NCBI RefSeq assembly: GCF_032854445.1
Contig: NC_088305.1
Location: forward strand, 1,493,001 to 1,557,000
DNA: 64,000 nucleotides
Source of the DNA: Liolophura sinensis
Taxonomy: Eukaryota > Mollusca > Polyplacophora > Chitonida > Chitonidae
Direction of reading: 5' to 3'
Part shown: in pieces, positions 33,418 to 44,225 of the stretch
How the letters are laid out: every line of letters starts with the position of its first letter
Position numbering within the stretch: the stretch's first letter is position 1
Made by a program: the position numbers and the translations under genes
Notes under the pieces: generated by a model
What the model saw: the letters and a program-made list of their open reading frames with translations, nothing else
What the model was told of the DNA's origin: nothing
Database searches by the model: none

Positions 33418-36400
33418 GTTCTTACGCGACAGTAGGCAGATTGTGAACTGATTCGAACGGATGAGGGAAGCTCTAATTTGAACGGATGGGGGATGCTCTG
33501 ATTTGAACGGATGGGGGATGCAAAGTTCATGTTGTCATGGATCACAGCCATTACATCGGTGGTGGTCCAAATGGTGGGAATGTAAGTAGAAATCTTAACA
33601 TCCAGGAAAACAATCAAAAACCAGCTCTGGATGATAAGGCTCTGTGAAAACTGAATATTAATGAATGTTAATTCAATAGATCAAAAGATTTATTTATTTA
33701 TTTAGTTGATTGGTGTTTTACGCCATACTCAAGAATATTTCACTTATACGACTGCGGCCAGCATTATGATGGGTGGAAATCCAGCACAGCCCAGGGGAAA
33801 CCCCCGACCATCCGCAGGCTGCTGGCAGACCTTTCCACTTACGGCCGGAGAGGAAGCCAGCATGAGCTGGACTTGAACTCACAGCGACGACATTCGTGAG
33901 AGGCTCCTGGGTCATTAGGCTGCACTTGCACCCTAACCAACTAAGCCACGGAGGCCCCTAGGTCTAAGGAAAAAATTATATCAGTTGTACTATTGTTCAA
34001 GCAACAAAACTTAAATTTTCATCTCCCTCCAGCATGGTACATGATGTATACTCATCTGTCCGACACGCCTGGGGAAAGTTGATCAGTCAAGTGTTGTGTT
34101 TTACCCTAACTTTGTTTTACCCCTCCTAAAAAATGTCTGCTAGAGTACATGTTTGTAAATCCCAAATCCTCCACAAATTCAACCACAGACGTGGTGAAGT
34201 CCACATGTCAGCACCTAAACAACAGTTTAGTCTTTAAAATCTTATGAGTTGTCTTCAAATTGCATCTTAATTTATTTAAGTTTGGCATGCTGTTGTAATG
34301 AGAGTTATGAGAGGCATATGGATTTATGTGCCCTTCCCCAACCCTGCCACACACCACACACACACCACACACACACCACACACACACCACACACACACCC
34401 AGCCACGTCCTGGGGCAACCTCATGATATGTCGGGCAACAAAAACACCTTGTATGTGTATATGTGTAATTCCAGGCTGTCTATCGGTCTTGTGCTCAATT
34501 ACTAAACTTATGGCAATCATTTACATGTAAACATATCACGACTAAATTTCAGTCTCTAAAATAATGAATAGTATTGTGTATTTTATGGTTTACTAGACAC
34601 ATACTTTGAAAAAAATCTTGTGAACGCATATTAAAGCATTGCCCTACCTACCTGAGTTTTCTGGTCATGCCCTGCCTACCTGAGTTTTCTGGTCACGACC
34701 TGCCTACCTGAGTTTTCTGGTCATGCCCTGCCTACCTGAGTTTTCTGGTCATGCCCTGCTTACCTGAGTTTTTCTGGTCACGACCTGCCTACCTGAGTTT
34801 TCTGGTCACGCCCTGCCTACCTGAGTTTTCTGGTCACGACCTGCCTACCTGAGTTTTCTGGTCATGCCCTGCCTACCTGAGTTTACTGGTCACGCCCTGC
34901 CTACCTGAGTTTTCTGGTCATGCCCTGCCTACCTGAGTTTACTGGTCACGCCCTGCCTACCTGAGTTTACTGGTCATGCCCTGCCTACCTGAGTTTACTG
35001 GTTATGCCCTGTCTACCTGAGTTTACTGGTCATGCCCTGCCTACCTGAGTTTACTGGTCATGCCCTGCCTACCTGAGTTTTCTGGTCATGCCCTGCCTAC
35101 CTGAGTTTACTGGTCACGCCCTGCCTACCTGAGTTTCCTGGTCACGCCCTGTCTACCTGAGTTTTCTGGTCATGCCCTGCCTACCTGAGTTTTCTGGTCA
35201 CGACCTGCCTATCTGAGTTTTCTGGTCACGACCTGCCTACCTGAGTTTACTGGTCACGCCCTGCCTACCTGAGTTTTCTGGTCACGCCCTGCCTACCTGA
35301 GTTTTCTGGTCACGACCTGCCTACCTGAGTTTTCTGGTCACGACCTGCCTACCTGAGTTTTCTGGTCACGCCCTGCCTACCTGAGTTTTCTGGTCATGCC
35401 CTGCCTACCTGAGTTTTCTGGTCAAGCCCTGCCTACCTGAGTTTTCTGGTCACGCCCTGCCTACCTGAGTTTTCTGAACATGCCCTGCCTACCTGAGTTT
35501 TCTGGTCATGCCCTGCCTACCTGAGTTTTCTGGTCACGACTCCATAGAGGCATGAGAGGAATAAGTCTATCATAATATTGTAATTGTAATTTTTCTTGCA
35601 GGCAGATATGTTTCAGAATTGTAAGGAAGGGCAGCACAGGTGACATGTCCAACATTCCCTTCCTCTCCTACTTCATCTGGTATGTATGCACTGGCATTAA
35701 TTATAAATGTGAAAGGCCAAAGCAGATGATTTTCAAAATTACAAGAAATATTGACTACAAATCTGAAGTTTCATTTGAGGAAAGTTTTGATGCTTTTTTA
35801 TAGAGGTGCCATAATGATGAAACATTAAAATTATGGTATGGCATTGTGTGTTCATCTTCTGTGACAGTTCTCGTGTCATTAGCACTTGGATATTGTCCTG
35901 TTTAAAGTTTGATTTAAGGATTCATGAGATGAATTGTTTGCATTTTGTAACATGCACTGTTTGTCAACATGTCTGACATGTCAAAGATTTCTCAGTCTTC
36001 CTCAGGAAGAGGGGGATAGGGTGCTAAGCTTGTCCTGCTAGACGTCATCAATGACGTCATTTCTAAAAATTTCCAACAATTGACAAGAAAATATTTTTCA
36101 CAAATTCATTTATTAAGATTCTCTGATGTTCTTAGTTTCCATGTCAACAGGTTTTGCTGAGACGCCTTGTTGTCTCTAAGTGCTGTTTTGCCTGTCCTCC
36201 ATACAGTTTACTGTTAACCTAAATTCTCAGCGTTTTCGCATATGACAAAGCAACTTTCAGTGCAATTTATGCACATTATTAATTTGATTTTGGAGGCAAA
36301 ACTACATTGGTTGGGTTGGCCAAATTCAGGGCTTCACAAAGAGTATAATTTGATCAGTCTACATAAAATAATGCCTTCAGAATATGCTTGAATGAACACC

Positions 36401-39400
36401 TTTGCAAACATGCTAAAAGATTGAGGAATTACAGTACTCTTCATCTTGCTTACAGTGCATGTATCTGGCTACGGTATGGCCTCCTCACCCACATCCCGGC
36501 CGTGGTCCTGGTCAACCTTACTGCCGCCCTCCTACAGTTCTCCTACATGACAGTCTTCTATCTCTACTGTCTACAGAGAGTGAGTTGCATAACATCATTC
36601 CTAGGGACCAGAATCTGACAGGATCTTATTTGATTAGTTGCTTTGATTAATTGGCAATGAAAAGAAAAGAAAAACGCAGAAATTCCAGAAGCAGTGGCAA
36701 CTTTTTCTGACTTTGATATGCCTCTAAAAATACCAGTACTATTTTGGGTGTGAAATTTCAGGTATTTGACAGTAGTGCACAAATAATGCTGGGGAGGTGT
36801 TACAGGCAGTGGTGCGCTTAAATCAGAACTGTTTTCTTATACTTTATTGGTTCAGGCAGTAAGACAACCTTACTTGTTTGAGAACATTTTTCTCATCCTT
36901 TTTTTTTTATTATTTTTTCTTGAGTCAGAGAATAGTTGTTTTCTGACTCCCAAGAAAAAGTGAGAAATTTTAAGAAATAAGAGAGGTTTTTTTTCCTTAA
37001 ATAAGGAAGTTTTTTTACTGTGTGTTATCTCAGACATGTACAATGTATAAGCTATGCTGATAATTTGCTAAGATTACCGTTCGAAGGCTGCCATGATATC
37101 CCTGACTTTCACTATCTGTGTGGACTTGGTGACATCTACCTTTACCTGTAGCCGCCGACAATGCTCGTGTGGCTGTCAATTTATTGGGACTTCTAGTCCT
37201 CCACCAGTATGGTGTGCATATCTGTCCAACACATGTTTGAAAGATTTTCTGTAACTTGCCAGAGTTTGGTGGTTTACGCCAGGCGCAACATGGTTGCCAT
37301 CACGTCAGTGAAAAATGCTGTTAAAAACAACAGTTTTAGCAGTTGCGGGCCATGTGCATATATACACACTAAATAGGCATGACCTTTCAAACAACATCGA
37401 TTGTGCCTCGCAACACACTGGCCGGAATGTTTACCTCCTTGTATAATATCAGATTATGCTGCTCATTTCTACAAACAAAAGAATTTGAGTTCGTTTTCTT
37501 TTAGATTTGCTTTTGTGATTGATATAAAGATGAACTGTCAGAATTTCCTTCAGTGATAAAAGTGTTATTTCACACTTTATAGATAGTTTATAGATATCGC
37601 TTTGGTTTATACATTTTCATGTTTTACCCCCACGCCATGATGTTGAAAAAGAAACGTGTCAAGACATTCCAATCTGAGCTCAGCGGTATGATGTCATAAT
37701 ACATGTGAACTTTTACATTTCTACGTAACGCAACAATAAGACCCGACGTAATATATGGGCAACTTTGACGTATCTAGGCCAACTGCTATGGCTTAAACCT
37801 GTGGCTGATTGGTCTAAAATGCTTGAGGGAGTGAAAGAGAATAGCTACAAGAAATATGCAGTTTTGGCCCATTTTCTTCATTTTTTGGGGTAGAACGCTT
37901 TCATCTTGTCTTGTTTTTGTTGTTTGTTGTGTCACCTGATACCGCTGAACCTTGTTTTTGTGTCTCGTTAAATCCTTGCATGCTTGGGATTTGACTCAGT
38001 ACGAAGAAAGGTTCAGGGGTACCGGGTGACACAACAAACACCAAGAGGATAGGGTTTATACCCTTAATCAAAATAATCAAATAAAGGATGCCATCATTAA
38101 AAGTGTTTACATTGGTCATCAGTCAACTGACCGTCTTGTTTTCAGACACATCTCTATCGCCAGTACATGATTGGCTGCTCTACGCTGTTTGGAATATTAG
38201 CATATATCAAGTATTTTGTGCCGGATGAAGCCACGGCAAAGGATCACTTGGGTTTACTAGGCTGCCTATTTACTGTCATTGGCTACGGTGCACCCCTAGC
38301 CACCCTGGTAAGTTATCTCCCCTAGTGTTGTTCTTTAGACTGTTGTATCTGATGGGAACATTGCATCTTGGGATGTCTACTGGAGTAAGATGCCAAGGTC
38401 AGATAAAAGCCGAAGCGGCATTTCAGGAGTCTTGAAAGTTCATGGAGGTCTAGACGAGATAAGGCCAGGGCTCTCGCAAACAAACAGGTGATTTTGCAGT
38501 AGCTTTTAACAACACCCTTGAGGTAACTGACCAGACCATGTGAGATATGTACCGTTTAGCAGTTACCCTAAAATCACGCATTTTTAGCTGTGTTAGTTGA
38601 CGAGAGTCCCAGAACCTGCATGAACTGGCGAGACACCTGAAATGCTGATTTGGCCTATTACATAGAGTTGAATGACACTGTGCATGTAGTATTTATGTGT
38701 GTATAGACATTAATACTGGTTGCATGACACTGTGCATGTAGTATGTATCAGCATATAGACATTGATACCAGTTGAATGACACTGTGCATGTAGTATTTAT
38801 GTGTGTATAGACATTAATACTGGTTGCATGACACTGTGCATGTAGTATTTATCTGTGTATAGTCATTGATACTAGTTGAATGACACTGTGCATGTAGTAT
38901 TTGTCTGTGTATAGACATTAATACTGGTTGCATGACACTGTGCATGTAGTATTTGTCTATGTATAGACATTGATACTAGTTGAATGACACTGTGCATGTA
39001 GTATTTGTCTGTTTATAGACATTGATACTAGTTGAATGACACTGTGCATGTAGTATTTAGGTGTGTATAGACATTAATACTGGTTGCATGACACTGTGCA
39101 TGTAGTATTTGTCTGTGTATAGACATTGATACTAGTTGAATGACACTGTGCATGTAGTATTTGTCTGTGTATAGACATTGATACTAGTTGAATGACCCTG
39201 TGCATGTAGTATTTGTCTGTGTGTAGACATTGATACTAGTTGCATGACACTGTGCATGTAGTATTTGTCTGTGTATAGACATTGATACTAGTTGAATGAC
39301 ACTGTGCATGTAGTATTTGTCTGTGTATAGACATTGATACTAGTTGAATGACACTGTGCATGTAGTATTTAGGTGTGTATAGACATTAATACTGGTTGCA

Positions 39401-41021
39401 TGACACTGTGCATGTAGTATTTGTCTGTGTATAGACATTGATACTAGTTGCATGACACTGTGCATGTAGTATTTGTCTGTGTATAGACATTGATACTAGT
39501 TGAATGACCCTGTGCATGTAGTATTTGTCTGTGTATAGACATTGATACTAGTTGAATGACACTGTGCATGTAGTATTTGTCTGTGTATAGACATTGATAC
39601 TGGGAACAAAAACTCATTAGTTATTTTTGTTTCATCTTTTTGTACTGATCATGTCACATATGGCAACATGAAAAACCCAGAAATCATCACTTCCAAAAAA
39701 ATTATGAGCCAGTGGAGTTTCAAATTCTGTCTTGTGAAAGTATTTGGTGAATGTTTGTCAATTTTTTCATCAAGCAGGAATTCCACCGTTATGTCAGACA
39801 GCAATTTACAGATATGTTCTGTGTTGTATTTGGGGCAGTGCTGTGTATGCAATTTCATAATTATTGTGATGCTTACTTTGTCTCACCCCCAGTAAAATAT
39901 GGACCTTCAGTTTGATACAAAGATATACTATCATTATTATTATTATTATTTCATTATCATTATGATTACATTATCATTATTATCACATCGTCATTATTAT
40001 TACATTATCATTATTACTATCGCTATCCTCATGATCACTGTTATTATGTTTGTGACAGGCTGATGTTTTGCAAACAAAGAGCACAGAGTCTATGTCTTTC
40101 CTGATGTGCTTTGCCAATCTGGTTGTTGCCTTTGAATGGGGGTGGTATGGATATCTACTTAAAGACGCTTACATTGGAGTAAGTTGCATTTGTTGTCTTC
40201 ATATTTTCATTTCAATTCTTTGATTTCAAGCTCTACGCCATACTCAAGAATATTTCACTTAAACGATGGAGTCCAGCATTATGGTGGGAGGAAACTCACG
40301 ACCATCCGCCAGTTGCTTTCTAGACATGCTACAGCCCAGTTATAAGCTGCTTGGCGTTAAACTACAATGCGGTAGCTTTGAGTTCAAGTCCAGCTCATGT
40401 TGGCTTTCTCTTCAGCCATAAGTGGGATGGTTGTGGATTTTGCCCGGGCTCTGCCCAGTTTCCTCCCAAAATAATGCTGGCTGCCGTTGTATAAGTGAAA
40501 TATTCTTGAGTTCACTGTAGAACACCAATCACATAAATAAATCCAAACTACAAAGTTCAGGTTCGAATTTGTAAGTCCCCACTCTAACATCGTACTAAGG
40601 AATTTTTCACTTATACCAAGGCAAATAATGTCTCTGTGGTAAACTCTGCAATTTTACCCATGTACACATATGAGGTAAGGGTTCAACCCTGGCTGTGGAC
40701 AGCAAATTTGTAGATTTCTGAGTTCTTTTGTCATGGAGTTTTTGTGATAATAATATCAGTGATCCAGTCTTACATTTCTTGAAGACTGTTTGTTTTCCAT
40801 CACATAAGGACAATATCAAGTCGATCAGTAACTTGTCCAAGCTTTCGGGTTTAATTTGCTGCTTTCTGATGAAGAAAAAAGGAAATATGAATGTTTTTTT
40901 TGTTTTTTTTTTGCAGGTACCAAACATCTTTGGTATTATACTGGGAGCGTTACAAATGTACCTGTTTATCAAATTCCCATCATCCAAAACTCGGTCTACT
41001 TCTAAGGCGCTTTTGGCATGA
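33418..41021 (+). CDS. SWEET1: SWEET1-type sugar transporter (SLC50 family), complete coding gene
   Basis: Six coding exons (33511-33581, 35602-35679, 36456-36579, 38146-38307, 40059-40178, 40917-41021) join in phase to 660 bases, giving 219 residues; human SWEET1 has 221. All introns are GT-AG. The protein shows two MtN3/saliva repeats. The first contains QICFRIVRKGSTGDMSNIPF and WLRYGLL. The second contains VLQTKSTESMSF and WGWYGYL. It ends in a short charged tail. SWEETs are seven-helix facilitators that move mono- or disaccharides down their gradient across plasma or Golgi membranes. The first coding exon is preceded in the same exon by two six-codon uORFs. Introns hold a 28-bp and a 52-bp tandem array, a foldback element and an inverted SINE pair. 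The family call is secure; SWEET1 rather than another paralogue is inference. Confidence 0.92.
33457..33523 (+). repeat. 25-bp triplication at the SWEET start codon
   Basis: Unit gaacggatgggggatgctct plus gattt; copies start about 33457, 33481 and 33506. The third carries the start of the coding sequence. Confidence 0.9.
33461..33506 (+). promoter_or_regulatory. Two tandem six-codon uORFs before the SWEET start
   Basis: ATG at 33461 opens MREALI then TGA; ATG at 33486 opens MGDALI then TGA. The main ATG at 33511 opens MGDAKF. All three ATGs lie in copies of one 25-bp unit and share the upstream context gaacgg, so scanning ribosomes meet two starts of nearly equal strength first. Repression or conditional control of SWEET translation follows as inference. 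Confidence 0.6.
33511..33581 (+). CDS. SWEET1: SWEET coding exon 1 (start codon, first helix)
   Basis: It encodes MGDAKFMLSWITAITSVVVQ then MVG and two bases of a methionine codon completed by the next exon (MQIC). This is the usual short N-terminus plus first helix. The donor is GTAAGT. The exon probably opens at 33418 after a TTAATGGGCAG acceptor. The start is the third copy of a 25-bp repeat. The in-frame ATG at residue 7 is an alternative start. Confidence 0.85.
33689..33958 (-). mobile_element. SINE family A, full length
   Basis: Complete reverse copy from the tatttatttatttagttgat tail to the gccacggaggcccc head. Lies in SWEET intron 1. Confidence 0.88.
34346..34403. repeat. CA-rich microsatellite (CACACACCA units)
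   Basis: Repeated cacaccacacacacac. Plus-strand intron of SWEET. Confidence 0.85.
34642..35540. repeat. 28-bp minisatellite, about 32 copies (SWEET intron)
   Basis: Unit ctacctgagttttctggtca then tgccctgc; substitutions cycle between a/t and c/t at two or three sites. It ends about 60 bp before SWEET exon 2. Confidence 0.96.
35602..35679 (+). CDS. SWEET1: SWEET coding exon 2
   Basis: The acceptor is TTTTTCTTGCAG and the donor GTATGT. It encodes MQICFRIVRKGSTGDMSNIP then FLSYFI, the conserved loop and second helix of the first MtN3 repeat. The 28-bp array ends about 60 bp upstream of this exon. Confidence 0.93.
36456..36579 (+). CDS. SWEET1: SWEET coding exon 3
   Basis: Acceptor TTGCTTACAG, donor GTGAGT. 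With the carried bases it reads CACIWLRYGLLTHIPAVVLV then NLTAALLQFSYMTVFYLYCL. It includes the WLRYG motif and the asparagine-containing third helix typical of SWEETs. Confidence 0.93.
37921..38040. repeat. Foldback (inverted-repeat) element in SWEET intron
   Basis: Arms 37921-37953 and 38008-38040 are inverted copies; I count 30 of 33 matching (start tgtttgttgtgtcacc). A shorter inner pairing (aaatcc/ggattt) lies near the centre. It sits about 105 bp upstream of SWEET exon 4. It could be a small MITE or a structured RNA. Confidence 0.75.
38146..38307 (+). CDS. SWEET1: SWEET coding exon 4
   Basis: Fifty-four codons, phase 0 at both ends, acceptor TTGTTTTCAG, donor GTAAGT. It encodes THLYRQYMIGCSTLFGILAY, then the linker IKYFVPDEATAKDHLGL and the start of the second repeat, ending GYGAPLATL. 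Confidence 0.93.
38666..39602. repeat. 52-bp minisatellite, 18 copies (SWEET intron)
   Basis: Unit gaatgacactgtgcatgtag, tatttgtctgtgtatagaca, ttgatactagtt. Variants gaatgac/gcatgac and ttgatactag/ttaatactgg co-vary, indicating multi-unit blocks. Confidence 0.96.
39930..40045. repeat. ATT/ATC trinucleotide low-complexity tract
   Basis: Repeated attattatcattatt; ends just before SWEET exon 5. Confidence 0.8.
40059..40178 (+). CDS. SWEET1: SWEET coding exon 5
   Basis: Forty codons, phase 0, acceptor TTTGTGACAG, donor GTAAGT. It encodes ADVLQTKSTESMSFLMCFAN then LVVAFEWGWYGYLLKDAYIG, the hallmark of the second MtN3 repeat. Confidence 0.95.
40225..40545. mobile_element. Inverted pair of SINE family A fragments
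   Basis: 40225-40325 is a reverse body/tail fragment (catactcaagaatatttcac). 40371-40545 is a forward fragment ending aagtgaaatattcttgagtt. Together they could form a hairpin just after the donor of SWEET exon 5. Confidence 0.7.
40917..41021 (+). CDS. SWEET1: SWEET terminal coding exon 6
   Basis: The acceptor is a long T-run then GCAG. It encodes VPNIFGIILGALQMYLFIKF then PSSKTRSTSKALLA and TGA. This is the seventh helix (PNIFG motif) and a short cytosolic tail. No clear polyadenylation signal was seen before the tandem array that starts near 41618. Confidence 0.93.
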   Translation, partial: VPNIFGIILGALQMYLFIKFPSSKTRSTSKALLA

Positions 41022-41617
41022 TGGACAGTTATATCTCCACGTTGCCTTAACTGTAAATTTATTCTCCCGAAAATTTTATTTTTTAAGACGGAGTAAAAAT
41101 ATTTTCATTAGTGCGATGATGTTCAAGACATTAATGGATGTCTTCAGAAACACGGGCCATTGCATGTACGTGCAGATGACAAAAATGTCATTCTCACCTA
41201 TATGGTTAATACGATTTAGTTATATTCAGGGACCACTTTCAGAAAACTTCATTAGTGATATTTCTCCTACCTTTTTTCCTGTTTAGGTTATATTGCCATA
41301 AGGCGACATCATTCTCGCGAACAGGGACGAAAAATTGATGTATGTGAAGTTGTGTGAAAGAAGCACCAGATTACTGAGAGTACAGATGTTATGAAAATGT
41401 TGTTCATTGATTTTATCTCGACATTCCTATGATACTAGATACAAAGGACACATCTTGGATAATCAAACAATAATTATATCAAGTGCTGTTCTCATTTGTC
41501 ATTCTGTATTAATACGTGCATTATGTTCACATAGCTCTTCCATAACTCCATCAACACTCATTTGATTCATCCTAAACCATTTTCTCACCTTCCATATCGT
41601 TGCTGCAATAATGTCAT

Positions 41618-42722
41618 GTGTTGTTCTGTCACGCAGTAATTATACTGATGTGTGTTGTTCTGTCACGCAGTAATCATACTGATATTGGGATTATCGCTGC
41701 GTGAGATTGTGTTTGTGTGCTGTTCCATCACTAAGTAATCATACTGATGTGTGTTGTTCCGTCACGCAGTAATCATACTGATGTGTGTTGTTCCGTCACG
41801 CAGTAATCATACTGATATTGGGATTATGACTGCGTGAGATTGTGTTCGTGTGTTGTTCTGTCACGCAGTAATCATACTGATATTGGGATTATGACTGCGT
41901 GAGATTGTGTTTGTGTGTTGTTCTGTCACGCAGTAATCATACTGATATTGGGATTATGACTGTGTGAGATTGTGTTTGTGTGTTGTTCTGTCACGCAGTA
42001 ATCATACTGATATTGGGATTATGACTGCGTGAGATTGTGTTTGTGTGTTGTTCTGTCACGCAGTAATCATACTGATATTGGGATTATGACTGTGTGAGAT
42101 TGTGTTTGTGTGTTGTTCTGTCACGTAGTAATCATACTGATATTGGGATTATGACTGTGTGAGATTGTGTTTGTGTGTTGTTCTGTCACGCAGTAATCAT
42201 ACTGATATTGGGATTATGACTGTGTGAGATTGTGTTTGTGTGTTGTTCCGTCACGCAGTAATCATACTGATATTGGGATAATGACTGCGTGAGATTGTGT
42301 TTGTGTGTTGTTCTGTCACGCAGTAATCATACTGATATTGGGATTATGAGTGCGTGAGATTGTGTTTGTGTGTTGTTCAGTAATCATACTGATGTGTGTT
42401 GTTCCGTCACACAGTAATCATACTGATGTGTGTTGTTCCGTCACGCAGTAATCATACTGATGTGTGTTGTTCCGTCACGCAGTAATCATACTGATATTAG
42501 GATTATGACTGCGTGAGATTGTGTTCGTGTGTTGTTCCGTCACGCAGTAATCATACTGATGTGTGTTGTTCCGTCACGCAGTAATCATACTGATATTGGG
42601 ATTATGACTGCGTGAGATTGGGTTTGTGTGTTGTTCCATCACGCAGTAATCATACTGATGTGTGTTGTTCCGTCACGCAGTAATCATACTGATATTGGGA
42701 TTATGGCTGCGCGAGATAGTGT
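41618..42722. repeat. 65-bp/34-bp mixed tandem array downstream of SWEET
   Basis: The long unit has cacgcagtaatcatactgat and attatgactgcgtgagattg. The two halves are near-inverted copies (cacgcagt/actgcgtg), so a unit can fold. Short units (gttgttccgtcacgcagtaa plus tcatactgatgtgt) lack the second half. Confidence 0.95.
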
Positions 42723-42954
42723 TTATACGCTCTAACATCTATTGTAATACTGAGAGAATTTACATATGTACATCAATTTCTGTACAATTGTGGTGATCAT
42801 ATTTTTGAACTTTTTCTTTTTAACTAAAGTTTAGGCCTGTGTGTGTGTGCATTGAAGGGGATAAATGTGCAAGTATTTTATGACCTCTTCACCAATATTT
42901 CCCTGAGATTTTAATTTACATCCAAAATCTGTTATGAAAGTTACCAGGTATAAA

Positions 42955-43145
42955 ATCCACCAACTTAGAGGGATACAGAATCAAGGCTGATTGTTTTATC
43001 TGGGTTAAATCTTGCAGCCTTTGTCATGCTTGAATAAATGTACCATACATGTATCTAAAAATTCAGTTTAGTCAAGGCACAGCCTGGACTTGCCATGTCT
43101 GTTATCATAACCCATTCAGAATCAATTCTGTATCCCTCTAATAGT
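42955..43145. repeat. Dispersed repeat, copy 2
   Basis: Shares gggttaaatcttgcagcctt, aataaatgtaccatac and the cacagcctggact stretch with the copy near 25,925. Confidence 0.6.
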
Positions 43146-43197
43146 TTTTTACATTTTCCATTCATATTATTGCTAGGAGATTATGGTATGTTTTCAT

Positions 43198-44225
43198 TCT
43201 TAGCATTCGGCAGATCACAACAGCTATGTAGTCATTACCAGATGCATTCGGCAGATCACAATGGCTGCAGTGTCATTACCAGATGCATTCAGCAGATCAC
43301 AGTGGCTGCAGTGTCATTACCGGATGCATTTGGCAGATCACAATGGCTGCATTGTCATTACCGGATGCATTGGGCAGATCACAATGGCTGCGGTGTCATT
43401 ACCAGATGCATTGGGCAGATCACAATGGCTGCGGTGTCATTACCAGATGCATTCAGCAGATCACAGTGGCTGCAGTGTCATTACCAGATGCATTCAGCAG
43501 ATCACAGTGGCTGCAGTGTCATTACCGGATGCATTTGGCAGATCACAATGGCTGCATTGTCATTACCGGATGCATTCGGCAGATCACAATGGCTGCGGTG
43601 TCATTACCAGATGCATTGGGCAGATCACAATGGCTGCGGTGTCATTACCAGATGCATTCGGCAGATCACAGTGGCTGCAGTGTCATTACCAGATGCATTC
43701 AGCAGATCACAGTGGCTGCAGTGTCATTACCGGATGCATTTGGCAGATCACAATGGCTGCATTGTCATTACCGGATGCATTGGGCAGATCACAATGGCTG
43801 CGGTGTCATTACCAGATGCATTCGGCAGATCACAATGGCTGCGGTGTCATTACCGGATGCATTGGGCAGATCACAGTGGCTGCGGTGTCATTACCGGATG
43901 CATTGGGCAGATCACAATGGCTGCATTGTCATTACCGGATGCATTGGGCAGATCACAATGGCTGCGGTGTCATCACCGGATGCATTGGGCAGATCACAGT
44001 GGCTGCGGTGTCATCACCGGATGCATTGGGCAGATCACAATGGCTGCGGTGTCATCACCGGATGCATTGGGCAGATCACAGTGGCTGCAGTGTCATTACC
44101 AGATGCATTCGGCAGACCACCATAGCTGCAGTGTCATTACCGGATGCATTCGGCAGACCACCATAGCTGCAGTGTCATTACCGGATGCATTCGGCAGACC
44201 ACCATAGCTGCAGTGTCATTACCAG
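43198..44225. repeat. 41-bp tandem array, about 25 copies
   Basis: Unit gcattcggcagatcacaatg then gctgcagtgtcattaccagat. No stop occurs in any plus frame of the unit and 41 is not a multiple of three. ORFs of 370, 301 and 280 codons therefore run through all three frames with the same 41-residue cycle. Not a gene. Confidence 0.96.
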
